Positions 35,745-43,576 of a stretch of 43,576 nucleotides of DNA are shown here, in pieces. Source of the DNA: Paracoccus fontiphilus (GTDB taxonomy: Bacteria; Pseudomonadota; Alphaproteobacteria; Rhodobacterales; Rhodobacteraceae). The position numbers and the translations under genes are program-made. The first letter of the stretch is position 1, and every line of letters starts with the position of its first letter. The notes below the pieces were generated by a model. That model was not told the DNA's origin and made no database searches. It saw only the letters and a program-made list of their open reading frames with translations. The stretch covers positions 1 to 43,576 of the forward strand of contig NZ_JAFNAW010000028.1 in the NCBI RefSeq assembly GCF_017356265.1. Reading direction: 5' to 3'.

Positions 35745-36143
35745 TTAGAACACGGTGCAGAGGACTTCGCCGCCGACATTGGCATTGCGAGCCGCTGCAT
35801 CCGACATGACGCCCTTGGGGGTCGAGACGATGGACACGCCCAGACCCTGGCGGACCTGCGGGATTTCCTTGGCGCCGGCGTAAACGCGGCGGCCAGGCTT
35901 CGAGACACGCGACAATTCCCGGATGACCGGGGCGCCGTCGTGGTACTTCAGGCCGATTTCCAGCTCGGAATGGCCGGCATCGGTGGTCACTTCTTCATAG
36001 CCGCGGATGTAACCTTCGGCTTTCAGCACGTCCAGAACCCAAGCGCGCAGCTTGGAGGCCGGGGTGCGCACGGTCGATTTGCCACGCATCTGCGCATTGC
36101 GGATGCGGGTCAGCATATCGCCGAGAGGATCGTTCATCGACAT
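35745..36143 (-). CDS. rpsH: 30S ribosomal protein S8
   Basis: S8 (132 aa) is a primary 16S rRNA binder in the central domain and the spc-operon feedback repressor in E. coli. [19 protein letters not shown] and the C-terminal [34 protein letters not shown] region are conserved. ATG 36143 follows AAGGGGG. Confidence 0.98.
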   Translation of the reverse strand: MSMNDPLGDMLTRIRNAQMRGKSTVRTPASKLRAWVLDVLKAEGYIRGYEEVTTDAGHSELEIGLKYHDGAPVIRELSRVSKPGRRVYAGAKEIPQVRQGLGVSIVSTPKGVMSDAAARNANVGGEVLCTVF

Positions 36144-36152
36144 GTTGCCCCC

Positions 36153-36458
36153 TTACCAGCTGGACTTGACGAGACCGGGGATCTGACCGTTCGAGCCGAG
36201 CTCGCGCAGCATGATCCGCGACAGTTTCAGTTTGCGGTAATACGCGTGCGGACGGCCGGTCAGTTGGCACCGGTTGTGCAGACGCGTTTCCGACGAATTG
36301 CGCGGCAGTTCGGCCAGCTTCAGCGAAGCCTTGAACCGCTCTTCCATCGGACGGGACTGGTCGTTGATGACCTCCTTGAGGGAGGCGCGCTTGGAGGCGA
36401 ATTTCGCGACCAGACGCTCGCGCTTCTTTTCGCGCTCGACCATGGATTTCTTTGCCAT
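36153..36458 (-). CDS. rpsN: 30S ribosomal protein S14, zinc-free form
   Basis: S14 (101 aa) sits in the 30S head. This is the long form without the CxxC zinc ribbon. [17 protein letters not shown], then [20 protein letters not shown] and the C-terminal [15 protein letters not shown] are typical. It lies nine bases before rpsH. Confidence 0.98.
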   Translation of the reverse strand: MAKKSMVEREKKRERLVAKFASKRASLKEVINDQSRPMEERFKASLKLAELPRNSSETRLHNRCQLTGRPHAYYRKLKLSRIMLRELGSNGQIPGLVKSSW

Positions 36459-36475
36459 ATCTCTTACCTCCGCGA

Positions 36476-37036
36476 TCAGCTGTTGAAGGGCATGTTGAAA
36501 TGCTTCAACAGCGCTTTCGCTTCGGCGTCGGTCGGCGCCGTGGTGCAGATGATGATGTCCATCCCCAGAACTTCGTCGACCTTGTCGAAGTTGATCTCCG
36601 GGAACACGATGTGTTCTTTCAGGCCCATGGCATAGTTGCCGCGACCATCGAACGAGGTGCCCTTCACGCCGCGGAAGTCGCGGACGCGCGGCAGCGCGAT
36701 GTTGATCAGGCGGTCCAGGAATTCATACATCCGGTCGCCGCGCAGGGTCACCTTGGCGCCCAGCGGCATTTCCTCGCGGACGCGGAAGCCTGCGATCGAG
36801 GTCTTCGCCTTGGTGATGACGGCCTTCTGACCGGCGATCAGCGACAGTTCCTCGGCGCCCTGCTTCACCTTCTTGGTGTCCTTGACGGCCTCGCCGATGC
36901 CCATGTTCAGGACGATCTTGTCCAGACGCGGGATCTGCATGTCGTTCTTGTAGCCGAACTCTTCCTTGAGAGCGGCGCGGACCTGCTCGCGATAGACGGC
37001 CTTCAGGCGCGGCGTGTACTTGGTTGCGTCCAGCAT
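36476..37036 (-). CDS. rplE: 50S ribosomal protein L5
   Basis: L5 (186 aa) carries 5S rRNA and bridges to S13. Family blocks are [36 protein letters not shown] and the C-terminal [21 protein letters not shown]. Its ATG shares one base with the rplX stop (TGATG). Confidence 0.98.
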   Translation of the reverse strand: MLDATKYTPRLKAVYREQVRAALKEEFGYKNDMQIPRLDKIVLNMGIGEAVKDTKKVKQGAEELSLIAGQKAVITKAKTSIAGFRVREEMPLGAKVTLRGDRMYEFLDRLINIALPRVRDFRGVKGTSFDGRGNYAMGLKEHIVFPEINFDKVDEVLGMDIIICTTAPTDAEAKALLKHFNMPFNS

Positions 37037-37341
37037 CAGATCACGTCTCCCGTGGTCTTGGCGAAACGGACCTTCTGGTCGCCTTCCATGCGGAAACCGA
37101 CGCGGGTCGCCTTGCCGTTCTTGTCCAGCAGCGCCAGGTTCGACAGGTCGATCGGCATCGCCTTCGGCGTGCGGCCGCCCTGGGTCGTCTGGGTCTGGCG
37201 CTGGTGACGGATCGCGATGTTGATGCCGTCAACGACTGCCTTATTGTCCTTGGGGAACACGGCGGTGATTTCGCCCTGCTTGCCCTTGTCCTTGCCGGCA
37301 AGGACGACGACCTTGTCGCCTTTTTTCAGCTTGGCAGCCAT
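37036..37341 (-). CDS. rplX: 50S ribosomal protein L24
   Basis: L24 (101 aa) is an assembly initiator with a KOW domain: [21 protein letters not shown] is at the N-terminus and [12 protein letters not shown] follows. The start MAAKLKK at 37341 shares one base with the rplN stop; the longer frame to 37650 is spurious. Confidence 0.97.
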   Translation of the reverse strand: MAAKLKKGDKVVVLAGKDKGKQGEITAVFPKDNKAVVDGINIAIRHQRQTQTTQGGRTPKAMPIDLSNLALLDKNGKATRVGFRMEGDQKVRFAKTTGDVI

Positions 37342-37709
37342 TACAGCACCTCCGGAGCGAGCGAGATGATCTTCATGAAGTTCTTCGCGCGCAGCTCGCG
37401 AACGACCGGCCCGAAAATACGGGTGCCGACCGGTTCGCCCTGGTTGTTCAGGATGACGGCGGCATTGCGGTCGAAGCGGATCGAGGTTCCGTCTTCGCGC
37501 TTCACTTCCTTGGCGGTCCGAACGACCACGGCCTTGCGGACGTCGCCTTTCTTGACCCGGCCCCGCGGGATGGCTTCCTTGACGGAAACGACAATGATGT
37601 CGCCCACCGACGCATAGCGACGGTGCGAACCACCCAGGACCTTGATGCACTGAACCCGGCGTGCGCCGGAGTTGTCAGCAACATCCAGATTGGTCTGCAT
37701 CTGGATCAT
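37341..37709 (-). CDS. rplN: 50S ribosomal protein L14
   Basis: L14 (122 aa) forms part of an intersubunit bridge with L19. [19 protein letters not shown], the central [20 protein letters not shown] and the C-terminal [20 protein letters not shown] are diagnostic. It follows rpsQ after a 76-base gap containing a hairpin. Confidence 0.98.
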   Translation of the reverse strand: MIQMQTNLDVADNSGARRVQCIKVLGGSHRRYASVGDIIVVSVKEAIPRGRVKKGDVRKAVVVRTAKEVKREDGTSIRFDRNAAVILNNQGEPVGTRIFGPVVRELRAKNFMKIISLAPEVL

Positions 37710-37727
37710 TTGGTTTCTCCCGACCTT

Positions 37728-37751
37728 TGGGGACCGCCTTGTGCGGCCCCA
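37728..37751 (-). other. Hairpin in the rpsQ-rplN gap
   Basis: On the minus strand TGGGGCCGC pairs with GCGGTCCCCA (nine pairs, one bulged base) around a five-base loop. No T-tract follows, so a role in mRNA stability or processing is likelier than termination. Confidence 0.5.
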
Positions 37752-37785
37752 GGGTTTCGATCATTTCTGATCTGTGATGATGGAC

Positions 37786-38031
37786 TTATGCCGAAGCAGC
37801 TTCGTCCGTCAGGACAGTCCAGCGTTTCGTCTTCGAGATCGGCGCGCATTCGATGATGCGAACGGTGTCGCCGATCTTGAACTGGTTCAACGCGTCATGC
37901 GCCCGGTATTTCTTGGACGAACGAACGGTCTTGTGCAGCAGCGGGTGCTTGAAGCGACGCTCGACCAGAACGGTGACGGTCTGTTCGTTCTTGTCGCTGG
38001 TGACGCGGCCTTGCAGGATGCGTTTGGGCAT
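37786..38031 (-). CDS. rpsQ: 30S ribosomal protein S17
   Basis: S17 (81 aa) is a small-subunit OB-fold protein. [21 protein letters not shown] and [18 protein letters not shown] are typical. It lies 12 bases after rpmC. Confidence 0.97.
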   Translation of the reverse strand: MPKRILQGRVTSDKNEQTVTVLVERRFKHPLLHKTVRSSKKYRAHDALNQFKIGDTVRIIECAPISKTKRWTVLTDEAASA

Positions 38032-38043
38032 GGGCCAGGCTCC

Positions 38044-38250
38044 TTAGTTCGAGGCCGCGGCTTCCGCCGCTTTCTGGTTCAGAATGGTCTTCACACGGGC
38101 CACGTCGCGGCGAACGGCGCGCATGCGGGCGGTGCTTTCAAGCTGGCCGGTGGCCTGCTGGAAGCGGAGGTTGAAGGCCTCCTTCTTCAGCGCGACAAGC
38201 TGGTCCTTCAGCTGGTCGGGCGTCTTCGACGTCAGTTCCTGCGCTTTCAT
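38044..38250 (-). CDS. rpmC: 50S ribosomal protein L29
   Basis: L29 (68 aa) is a helical protein at the exit tunnel. [21 protein letters not shown] and [21 protein letters not shown] fit the family. Start ATG 38250 has AAAGGA upstream; the longer frame is not used. It is separated from rplP by 191 bases rather than the usual few. Confidence 0.96.
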   Translation of the reverse strand: MKAQELTSKTPDQLKDQLVALKKEAFNLRFQQATGQLESTARMRAVRRDVARVKTILNQKAAEAAASN

Positions 38251-38364
38251 GCGCCTGTTCCTTTCAACATCACCGGAGAGCCCCTGCACGCAGGGCCACC
38301 CTGATTCCCGGTGGAGTTTCGTGATGAAGGCCTGCCCATACAGGCAACGACGCCTTCGCGCAAC

Positions 38365-38386
38365 CCTTTTCCCATGAGGGAAAAGG
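38365..38386 (-). other. Second hairpin in the rplP-rpmC gap
   Basis: CCTTTTCCC (38365-38373) and GGGAAAAGG (38378-38386) form a perfect 9-bp stem with a four-base loop, two bases beyond the terminator hairpin on the coding strand. The rest of the gap (38251-38364) has shorter repeats and a weak promoter candidate, TTGCGC-N17-TATGGG, but no gene. Confidence 0.5.
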
Positions 38387-38388
38387 AA

Positions 38389-38414
38389 AACCCCGCCAGT
38401 CGCCCGGCGGGGTT
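38389..38414 (-). terminator. Terminator-like hairpin after rplP
   Basis: AACCCCGCC pairs perfectly with GGCGGGGTT around an eight-base loop and runs into TTCCTTTTCCC on the minus strand, 27 bases after the rplP stop. It should terminate or attenuate transcription inside the S10 cluster. Confidence 0.7.
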
Positions 38415-38441
38415 CTTGCAGGGTGGGCTTCACCCCACCGC

Positions 38442-38855
38442 TTACCAGTCTTCGCGCGCCACGATCCGGGTCAGGACCGGCAGCTTCTGCGCACCCAGGC
38501 GCAGGGCTTCACGCGCGATCTCGTCGGACACGCCGTCGATCTCGAACATGATGCGGCCGGGATGGACGCGGGCGGCCCAGAAATCGACCGAGCCTTTACC
38601 TTTACCCATCCGCACTTCGGTCGGCTTCGAGGAAACCGGGACGTCCGGGAAAATCCGGATCCAGACCCGGCCCTGACGCTTCATGTGGCGGGTGATCGCG
38701 CGGCGGGCCGCTTCGATCTGGCGGGCGGTGACGCGCTCGGGCTCGGTGGCCTTCAGCGCGTAGGACCCGAAGTTCAGGGCGAAACCGCCCTTGGCCTCGC
38801 CGTGGATCCGGCCCTTGTGCTGTTTGCGGAACTTCGTCCGTTTCGGTTGCAGCAT
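38442..38855 (-). CDS. rplP: 50S ribosomal protein L16
   Basis: L16 (137 aa) contacts the A-site tRNA elbow. [19 protein letters not shown], then [21 protein letters not shown] and [20 protein letters not shown] are diagnostic. It follows rpsC by 12 bases. Confidence 0.98.
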   Translation of the reverse strand: MLQPKRTKFRKQHKGRIHGEAKGGFALNFGSYALKATEPERVTARQIEAARRAITRHMKRQGRVWIRIFPDVPVSSKPTEVRMGKGKGSVDFWAARVHPGRIMFEIDGVSDEIAREALRLGAQKLPVLTRIVAREDW

Positions 38856-38867
38856 CTGTCAGTCTCC

Positions 38868-39584
38868 TTAGCGCGCGTCGCGGTCACGGCGCGGACCACG
38901 CGGAGCCGGACCTTCCTGAGCCTCGGCGGCCTTGCGGTCGCGAGCCTGCGGGTCATGCTCCATGATCTCGCCCTTGAAGATCCAGGTCTTCACCCCGATG
39001 ATCCCGTAGGGGGTCGTGGCTTCAGCCAGCGCATAGTCGATGTCGGCGCGCAGGGTGTGCAGCGGCACACGGCCTTCGCGATACCATTCGGTCCGCGCGA
39101 TCTCGGCGCCGCCAAGGCGGCCCGACACGTTCACGCGGATGCCCAGGGCACCCATGCGCATCGCGTTCTGAACCGCGCGCTTCATGGCGCGGCGGAACGA
39201 GACCCGACGCTCCAGCTGCTGGGCGATCGATTCCGCGACCAGGGCGGCATCGACTTCCGGCTTGCGGACCTCGACGATGTTCAGGTGAACTTCCGACTTG
39301 GTGAAGTTCGCCAGCTTGTTGCGCAGGACCTCGATATCGGCGCCTTTCTTGCCGATGATGACGCCCGGACGCGCGGCATGGATCGTGACGCGGCACTTGC
39401 GGTGCGGACGCTCGATGATGACGCGGCTGACGCCCGCCTGCTTGGCCTCCTTCTTGATGAAGTCCCGGATCTTCAGGTCTTCAAGCAACAGGTTGCCATA
39501 GTCCTTGTCGTCGGCGTACCAGCGGCTGTCCCAGGTGCGGTTGACCTGCAGGCGCATGCCGATCGGATTGACCTTCTGACCCAT
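38868..39584 (-). CDS. rpsC: 30S ribosomal protein S3
   Basis: S3 (238 aa) lies at the mRNA entry channel. The N-terminal [20 protein letters not shown], the KH domain with [18 protein letters not shown] and the C-terminal [20 protein letters not shown] are conserved, followed by a charged Arg/Glu-rich tail. Its ATG shares one base with the rplV stop. Confidence 0.98.
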   Translation of the reverse strand: MGQKVNPIGMRLQVNRTWDSRWYADDKDYGNLLLEDLKIRDFIKKEAKQAGVSRVIIERPHRKCRVTIHAARPGVIIGKKGADIEVLRNKLANFTKSEVHLNIVEVRKPEVDAALVAESIAQQLERRVSFRRAMKRAVQNAMRMGALGIRVNVSGRLGGAEIARTEWYREGRVPLHTLRADIDYALAEATTPYGIIGVKTWIFKGEIMEHDPQARDRKAAEAQEGPAPRGPRRDRDAR

Positions 39585-39964
39585 TACGCTTGCTCCTCGA
39601 CTTGGCGCACCTTGATGGTGATTTCCGAAAACGGCTTCATGATCTTGCCATACCGGCCACGCGCCCGCGGACGGCCGCGCTTCATCACCAGGTTCTTGCC
39701 GACCCAGGCTTCGGCGACGACCAGGTTGTCGACGTCAAGCCCGTGGTTGTTTTCAGCGTTCGCAATCGCCGACTGCAGGCACTTCTTCACGTCGCCCGCG
39801 ATGCGCTTGTGCGAGAAGGTCAGGTCGGCCAGGGCCTTGTCCACCTTCTTGCCGCGGATCAGCTGCGCGACGAGGTTCAGCTTCTGCGGCGAGGTGCGAA
39901 GCATCTTGGTCTTCGCGAACGCCTCGTTCTCCGCCACGCGGCGCGGATTTGTTTCCTTACCCAT
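39584..39964 (-). CDS. rplV: 50S ribosomal protein L22
   Basis: L22 (126 aa) lines the exit tunnel with an extended hairpin. [38 protein letters not shown] and the [19 protein letters not shown] tip region are typical. It is five bases after rpsS. Confidence 0.98.
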   Translation of the reverse strand: MGKETNPRRVAENEAFAKTKMLRTSPQKLNLVAQLIRGKKVDKALADLTFSHKRIAGDVKKCLQSAIANAENNHGLDVDNLVVAEAWVGKNLVMKRGRPRARGRYGKIMKPFSEITIKVRQVEEQA

Positions 39965-39969
39965 GACGA

Positions 39970-40248
39970 TTACTTCCTCTTGGCTTTCTTGTCCGCCGCG
40001 TGGCCGTAATAGGTCCGCGTGGGCGAATATTCACCGAATTTCTGGCCGATCATCTCCTCGGTCACGGCAACGGGGATGTGCTTCTGCCCGTTGTAGACGC
40101 CGAAGGTCAGGCCGACGAATTGCGGCAGGATGGTCGAGCGACGCGACCAGATCTTGATGACGTCGGATTTCCCCGACTCACGGGCCTTTTCCGCTTTCTT
40201 GAGCACATAGGCGTCAACAAAGGGGCCCTTCCAGATAGAACGTGCCAT
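39970..40248 (-). CDS. rpsS: 30S ribosomal protein S19
   Basis: S19 (92 aa) is in the 30S head next to S13. [18 protein letters not shown] and the middle [20 protein letters not shown] are diagnostic, with the HKP-type segment reading [20 protein letters not shown]. It starts three bases after rplB. Confidence 0.98.
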   Translation of the reverse strand: MARSIWKGPFVDAYVLKKAEKARESGKSDVIKIWSRRSTILPQFVGLTFGVYNGQKHIPVAVTEEMIGQKFGEYSPTRTYYGHAADKKAKRK

Positions 40249-40251
40249 GGA

Positions 40252-41091
40252 TCAGCGGCCCTTCTTCTTCGCGTGACGCGAACGCAAGATGTACTTGTCG
40301 GTCGCCTTGTTGCTGCGGGTCTTCTTGCCCTTGGTGTCCTTGCCCCAGGGCGTGACCGGCGTGCGGCCACCCGAAGTCCGGCCCTCGCCACCACCATGCG
40401 GGTGGTCGATCGGGTTCATGGCAACACCGCGAACGCTGGGACGGATGCCCTTGTGGCGATTGCGGCCGGCTTTCCCGAGGTTCTGGTTCGAGTGGTCGGC
40501 ATTCGACACGGCGCCGATGGTCGCCATGCATTCCTGACGGACCATGCGCAGCTCGCCCGAGGACAGGCGGATCTGGGCATAGCCGCCGTCGCGGCCGACG
40601 AACTGGGCATAGGTGCCCGCCGAACGGGCGATCTGGCCGCCCTTGCCGGGCTTCAGCTCGACGTTGTGGACGATGGTGCCGATCGGCATGCCGCTGAAGG
40701 GCATGGCGTTGCCGGGCTTCACGTCGACCTTGGCGCCCGCGACAACCTTGTCGCCAACGGCTAGGCGCTGCGGCGCGATGATATAGGCGCGCTCGCCGTC
40801 TTCATAGGAGATCAGCGCGATAAAGGCGGTGCGGTTGGGATCGTATTCGATCCGCTCGACCGTGGCGGCCATATCGAACTTGTTGCGCTTGAAATCGACG
40901 ATGCGATACAGGCGCTTCGCCCCGCCGCCCTTGCGGCGCATGGTGATCCGTCCGGTGTTGTTCCGACCGCCGTTCTTGGTCAGGCCTTCCGTGAGGGCCT
41001 TGACCGGGCGACCTTTCCAAAGCTCCGAACGGTCGATCAGAACCAGCCCGCGCTGGCCAGGCGTCGTCGGTTTATACGACTTCAATGCCAT
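40252..41091 (-). CDS. rplB: 50S ribosomal protein L2
   Basis: L2 (279 aa) binds 23S rRNA near the peptidyl-transferase centre and helps join the subunits. [18 protein letters not shown] begins the chain, and the C-terminal [18 protein letters not shown] contains the histidine implicated in the family's activity. It follows rplW after a 94-base gap with a hairpin, unlike the tight junctions on either side. Confidence 0.98.
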   Translation of the reverse strand: MALKSYKPTTPGQRGLVLIDRSELWKGRPVKALTEGLTKNGGRNNTGRITMRRKGGGAKRLYRIVDFKRNKFDMAATVERIEYDPNRTAFIALISYEDGERAYIIAPQRLAVGDKVVAGAKVDVKPGNAMPFSGMPIGTIVHNVELKPGKGGQIARSAGTYAQFVGRDGGYAQIRLSSGELRMVRQECMATIGAVSNADHSNQNLGKAGRNRHKGIRPSVRGVAMNPIDHPHGGGEGRTSGGRTPVTPWGKDTKGKKTRSNKATDKYILRSRHAKKKGR

Positions 41092-41145
41092 CTTTCTGTC
41101 TTCCGTTGCTTTGGACCAGGGTGGTCCGTTTGGTCTAAAAGATCA

Positions 41146-41169
41146 GCGGCCCCGGTTACCCGAGGCCGC
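41146..41169 (-). other. GUAA-tetraloop hairpin in the rplW-rplB gap
   Basis: On the coding-strand RNA, GCGGCCUCGG pairs with CCGGGGCCGC (10 bp with one U-G) around a GUAA tetraloop, followed by TGATCTTTT. On the plus strand that position is a C-A mismatch. It could be a weak terminator or an mRNA processing site. Confidence 0.6.
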
Positions 41170-41185
41170 AGATTCGCGCCATCTA

Positions 41186-41482
41186 TCAGAGTCCGGTGGA
41201 CACGTCGATAGTGTTGCCCTCTTCCAGGGTGACATAGGCTTTCTTGACGTCGCTGCGACGGCCCAGGATGCCCCGGAACCGCTTCTGCTTGCCCTTGGTG
41301 ATGGTCGTGTTGATGGCCTTCACCTTGACGCCGAACAGGGCCTCGACAGCCTGCTTGATCTGCGGCTTGCTGGCGTCCTTCGCCACCTGAAAGACCACGC
41401 CGTTGTTTTCCGACGTCATGGTGGCTTTCTCGGTGATGATCGGCTTGACGATCACGTCGTAATGTTCAGCTTTCGCGCTCAT
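41186..41482 (-). CDS. rplW: 50S ribosomal protein L23
   Basis: L23 (98 aa) is the docking site for trigger factor and SRP at the exit tunnel. [19 protein letters not shown], then [20 protein letters not shown] and the [18 protein letters not shown] region fit the family. Its ATG overlaps the rplD stop by four bases. Confidence 0.97.
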   Translation of the reverse strand: MSAKAEHYDVIVKPIITEKATMTSENNGVVFQVAKDASKPQIKQAVEALFGVKVKAINTTITKGKQKRFRGILGRRSDVKKAYVTLEEGNTIDVSTGL

Positions 41483-42099
41483 TTCAAACGAGCCTCCAGA
41501 GCTTCGACGCCCGAACGCGTGATCACCAGGGTGTCGCGCTTCAGGATGTCATACACGTTGGCGCCCATCGACGGCAGGATGTCCACACCCTCGATGTTGC
41601 GGGCGGCGCGGGCGAAGCCTTCGTTGACCTCGGCCCCATCGATCACCAGCACGCGCTTCCAGCCATTTTCCTTGACGGCCTTGGCGACGGCGGCGGTCTT
41701 GGCATCGGCGAGGTTCAGATCCTCGACGATCACCAGCTCACCGGCGGTTGCCTTGGCCGACAGGGCATGGCGCAGGCCCAGGGCGCGCACCTTCTTCGGC
41801 AGGTCGAAGGCGTGCGAACGCGGGGTCGGGCCCTTGTAGGTGCCGCCGTGACGGAAGGTCGGCGCCTTCTTGGAACCGTGGCGGGCGCCGCCGGTGCCTT
41901 TCTGGCGATAGATCTTCTTCGTCGAATAGCTGACGTCCGACTTGCCCAGCACCGAGTGGGTGCCCTGCTGCGCCTTAGCGCGCTGCCAGCGGACGACGCG
42001 CTGCAGGATGTCGCCGCGCGGCTCCAGCCCGAAGATCTCGTCGGCCAGCTCGATTTCACCGGCCTTGCCGGTGTCCAGCTTGATCACATCGAGTTTCAT
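41479..42099 (-). CDS. rplD: 50S ribosomal protein L4
   Basis: L4 (206 aa) reaches into the exit tunnel and, in E. coli, represses the S10 operon. The central [20 protein letters not shown] and [20 protein letters not shown] are diagnostic. ATG 42099 has AAGGAG seven bases upstream and shares one base with the rplC stop; a GTG directly before it is too close to the ribosome site. Confidence 0.97.
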   Translation of the reverse strand: MKLDVIKLDTGKAGEIELADEIFGLEPRGDILQRVVRWQRAKAQQGTHSVLGKSDVSYSTKKIYRQKGTGGARHGSKKAPTFRHGGTYKGPTPRSHAFDLPKKVRALGLRHALSAKATAGELVIVEDLNLADAKTAAVAKAVKENGWKRVLVIDGAEVNEGFARAARNIEGVDILPSMGANVYDILKRDTLVITRSGVEALEARLK

Positions 42100-42965
42100 C
42101 ACTTGTCTCCTTCGGGCGCAGCAGCGTCGTCACCCTCGGCCTTGTCGGCCTGGATCGAAGCTTGCGCGTCTGCCAGTGCAGCTTCCTCGGCGGCAGCGGC
42201 TTCGGCGGCGGCAGCCTCACGGGCGGCTTCCTCGGCAGCGGCGGCTTCGGCGGCGGCGGCTTCGGCCAGACGCTTGGCTTCCTCGGCAGCCGACTTCAGG
42301 GCGGCCGGGTAGATCACGTTCTCGGGGGTCGCCTTCTTGACGGCGTCCTTGATCGTGACCCAGCCACCTTTCGAACCGGGAACCGAGCCCTTGACCATGA
42401 TCAGGCCACGGTCGGCATCGGTGCGCACGACCTGAAGGTTCTGCGTGGTGACGCGGACGGCGCCCAGGTGACCCGCCATCTTCTTGCCCTTGAACACCTT
42501 GCCGGGGTCCTGGCACTGGCCGGTCGAGCCGTGCGAACGATGAGAGATCGACACGCCGTGCGAGGCGCGCAGACCGCCGAAATTGTGACGCTTCATGGCG
42601 CCCGCGAAGCCCTTACCGATCGAGGTGCCGGCGATATCCACATACTGACCCGCGAAATAGTGGTCAGCCGTGATCTCCTCACCGACGTTGATCAGGTTTT
42701 CCTCGGCGACGCGGAATTCCGCGATCTTGCGCTTGGGCGCGACCGAGGCTTTCGCGAAGTGACCGCGCATCGCGGCGGTCGTGCGCTTGGCCTTGGCAAC
42801 GCCGGCGCCCAGCTGGACGGCGGTATAGCCGTCGCGGGCCACGGTGCGCTGGTCCACGACCTGCAGGCTGTCCAGTTGCAGAACGGTCACCGGAACCTGA
42901 CGGCCGTCTTCCAGGAACAGCCGGGTCATGCCCAGTTTCTTGGCGATAATACCAGTACGCAGCAT
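42099..42965 (-). CDS. rplC: 50S ribosomal protein L3 with an Ala/Glu-rich C-terminal tail
   Basis: L3 is an assembly initiator of the large subunit. The 211-residue core is normal: [17 protein letters not shown] at the start and [20 protein letters not shown], which includes the glutamine that is methylated in E. coli. After residue 211 there is a tail of about 77 residues, rich in Ala and Glu, containing two copies of [14 protein letters not shown] separated by one arginine. The tail should be a long helix or coiled coil and takes the protein to 288 aa, against about 210 in E. coli. ATG 42965 follows AAGGAGGGG. Confidence 0.97.
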   Translation of the reverse strand: MLRTGIIAKKLGMTRLFLEDGRQVPVTVLQLDSLQVVDQRTVARDGYTAVQLGAGVAKAKRTTAAMRGHFAKASVAPKRKIAEFRVAEENLINVGEEITADHYFAGQYVDIAGTSIGKGFAGAMKRHNFGGLRASHGVSISHRSHGSTGQCQDPGKVFKGKKMAGHLGAVRVTTQNLQVVRTDADRGLIMVKGSVPGSKGGWVTIKDAVKKATPENVIYPAALKSAAEEAKRLAEAAAAEAAAAEEAAREAAAAEAAAAEEAALADAQASIQADKAEGDDAAAPEGDK

Positions 42966-42975
42966 CATCCCCTCC

Positions 42976-43284
42976 TTACACCTTGATCTCGACATCCACG
43001 CCGGCGGCGAGGTCGAGCTTCATCAGCGCGTCAACGGTCTGCGGGGTCGGATCGACGATGTCCAGCAGGCGCTTGTGCGTGCGGATTTCCCACTGGTCGC
43101 GCGACTTCTTGTCGATGTGCGGGCCGCGCAGGACGGTGAACTTCTCGATCTTGTTCGGCAGCGGAATCGGGCCGCGAACGGTCGCGCCGGTGCGCTTGGC
43201 GGTGTTGACGATTTCCTGGGTGCTGGCTTCCAGCACGCGGTAATCGAACGCCTTCAGCCGGATGCGGATATTCTGACTTTGCAT
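42976..43284 (-). CDS. rpsJ: 30S ribosomal protein S10
   Basis: S10 (102 aa) is in the 30S head and also the NusE subunit of antitermination complexes. [40 protein letters not shown] and the [20 protein letters not shown] run are diagnostic. ATG 43284 is six bases after AGAGGG; the ATG two codons earlier abuts it. It is the first gene of the S10 cluster, behind a 160-base leader. Confidence 0.98.
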   Translation of the reverse strand: MQSQNIRIRLKAFDYRVLEASTQEIVNTAKRTGATVRGPIPLPNKIEKFTVLRGPHIDKKSRDQWEIRTHKRLLDIVDPTPQTVDALMKLDLAAGVDVEIKV

Positions 43285-43352
43285 AGTCATCCCTCTGACG
43301 GGGAGTTCCAGTTGAGAGGCTGACAGCGCACCACGCGATCCCAGCATCGAAC

Positions 43353-43390
43353 CGTATAAAAACTGCAAGGCCGCCCTTGATAAGGCGGCC
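43353..43390 (-). promoter_or_regulatory. Attenuator-like hairpin in the S10 leader
   Basis: On the coding strand GGCCGCC (43384-43390) pairs with GGCGGCC (43369-43375) around an eight-base loop, followed by TTGCAGTTTTTATACG. It resembles an attenuator; the TATACG (43353-43358) could instead be a second -10 box, although no good -35 box matches it. Confidence 0.45.
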
Positions 43391-43442
43391 AGGCGCAAGG
43401 CAGGCGAATCTCCACACGCGGCGGATTCAACTGCGATGCGGG

Positions 43443-43472
43443 CCTATAGCGTCTTTGGCGGGCCTCCGTCAA
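43443..43472 (-). promoter_or_regulatory. Promoter of the S10 cluster
   Basis: TTGACG (43467-43472), an 18-base spacer and TATAGG (43443-43448) on the minus strand form a strong housekeeping promoter about 160 bases before rpsJ, downstream of the preceding gene's terminator. Confidence 0.7.
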
Positions 43473-43504
43473 GTCCGATCGACCATGCCCTTTGCGCCAT
43501 GGGA

Positions 43505-43532
43505 AAAGGGCCGCCTTGCGGGGCGGCCCTTT
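43505..43532 (-). terminator. Intrinsic terminator of the gene upstream of rpsJ
   Basis: AAAGGGCCGCC pairs with GGCGGCCCTTT (11 bp, six-base loop) and is followed by T residues on the minus strand. It ends transcription from the gene at the right edge, so the S10 cluster relies on its own promoter. Confidence 0.85.
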
Positions 43533-43559
43533 CGTCTGTGTTCCGGCAAGCCGCGGGGC

Positions 43560-43576
43560 TTACTTCAGGATCTTCG
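43560..43576 (-). CDS. tuf: Last codons of a minus-strand gene, probably elongation factor Tu
   Basis: Only the end Lys-Ile-Leu-Lys-stop is inside the window. In many bacteria tuf lies directly upstream of rpsJ, and the ending fits the C-terminus of EF-Tu, so tuf is the best guess. The identity rests on position far more than on sequence. Confidence 0.45.

Noticed and set aside
42176..42268. Repeat-like GC-rich DNA considered as a CRISPR or intergenic repeat
   Set aside because: It is the coding sequence of the Ala/Glu tail of L3, in frame and without spacers.

Overview
The window comes from a GC-rich alphaproteobacterium, most likely a Rhodobacteraceae member close to Paracoccus. This rests on protein-family impressions and gene order, with no database search: a four-gene Bzt/Aap-type amino-acid ABC operon, an adenylate kinase with a four-cysteine lid, the rpmH-rnpA-yidD-ttcA-yidC-engB-argB run, and promoters with TTGACG-type -35 boxes.

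Layout. 1-680: C-terminal part of a tyrosine recombinase beside a tRNA-Glu gene, the edge of a probable integrated element. 825-3733 (+): gatC-gatA, a small lipoprotein and an AmiD/AmpD-like amidase. 3923-7601: a LysR regulator divergent from creatinase and an MHS-type MFS transporter, a likely creatine-use locus. 7871-9447 (-): tRNA-Arg and a sensor histidine kinase without a visible response regulator. 9711-16335 (+): rpmH, rnpA, yidD, ttcA, yidC, a MOSC protein, engB, argB and a SixA-like phosphatase. 16462-21092 (-): the bztABCD operon. 21261-25395 (-): a tightly overlapping set rarA-crcB-rluC-HAD phosphatase-ATP12. 25444-26710 (-): a LuxI/LuxR quorum-sensing pair. 27024-43284 (-): S10, spc and alpha ribosomal protein genes with secY, adk and rpoA, then the last codons of a gene that is probably tuf at the right edge.

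The ribosomal block gives the most to follow up. It is not one continuous operon. A strong intrinsic terminator follows rpmD. Two unrelated exported-protein genes then sit between rpmD and rplO. A clear promoter restarts transcription before rplO. A second terminator-like hairpin lies in a 191-base gap between rplP and rpmC. Most junctions are 0-17 bases or overlapping, but several gaps of about 75-115 bases each carry a strong hairpin. Four of the hairpins in this block pair fully only in the coding-strand RNA, through G-U wobbles, and three of those have UUCG or GNRA-type tetraloops. The S10 and alpha operons each have a promoter and a structured leader.

Other points of interest are a luxR gene whose promoter implies leaderless translation, a small CxxC ORF divergent from it, and an Ala/Glu repeat tail on ribosomal protein L3. 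No CRISPR array, insertion sequence or rRNA gene was seen.
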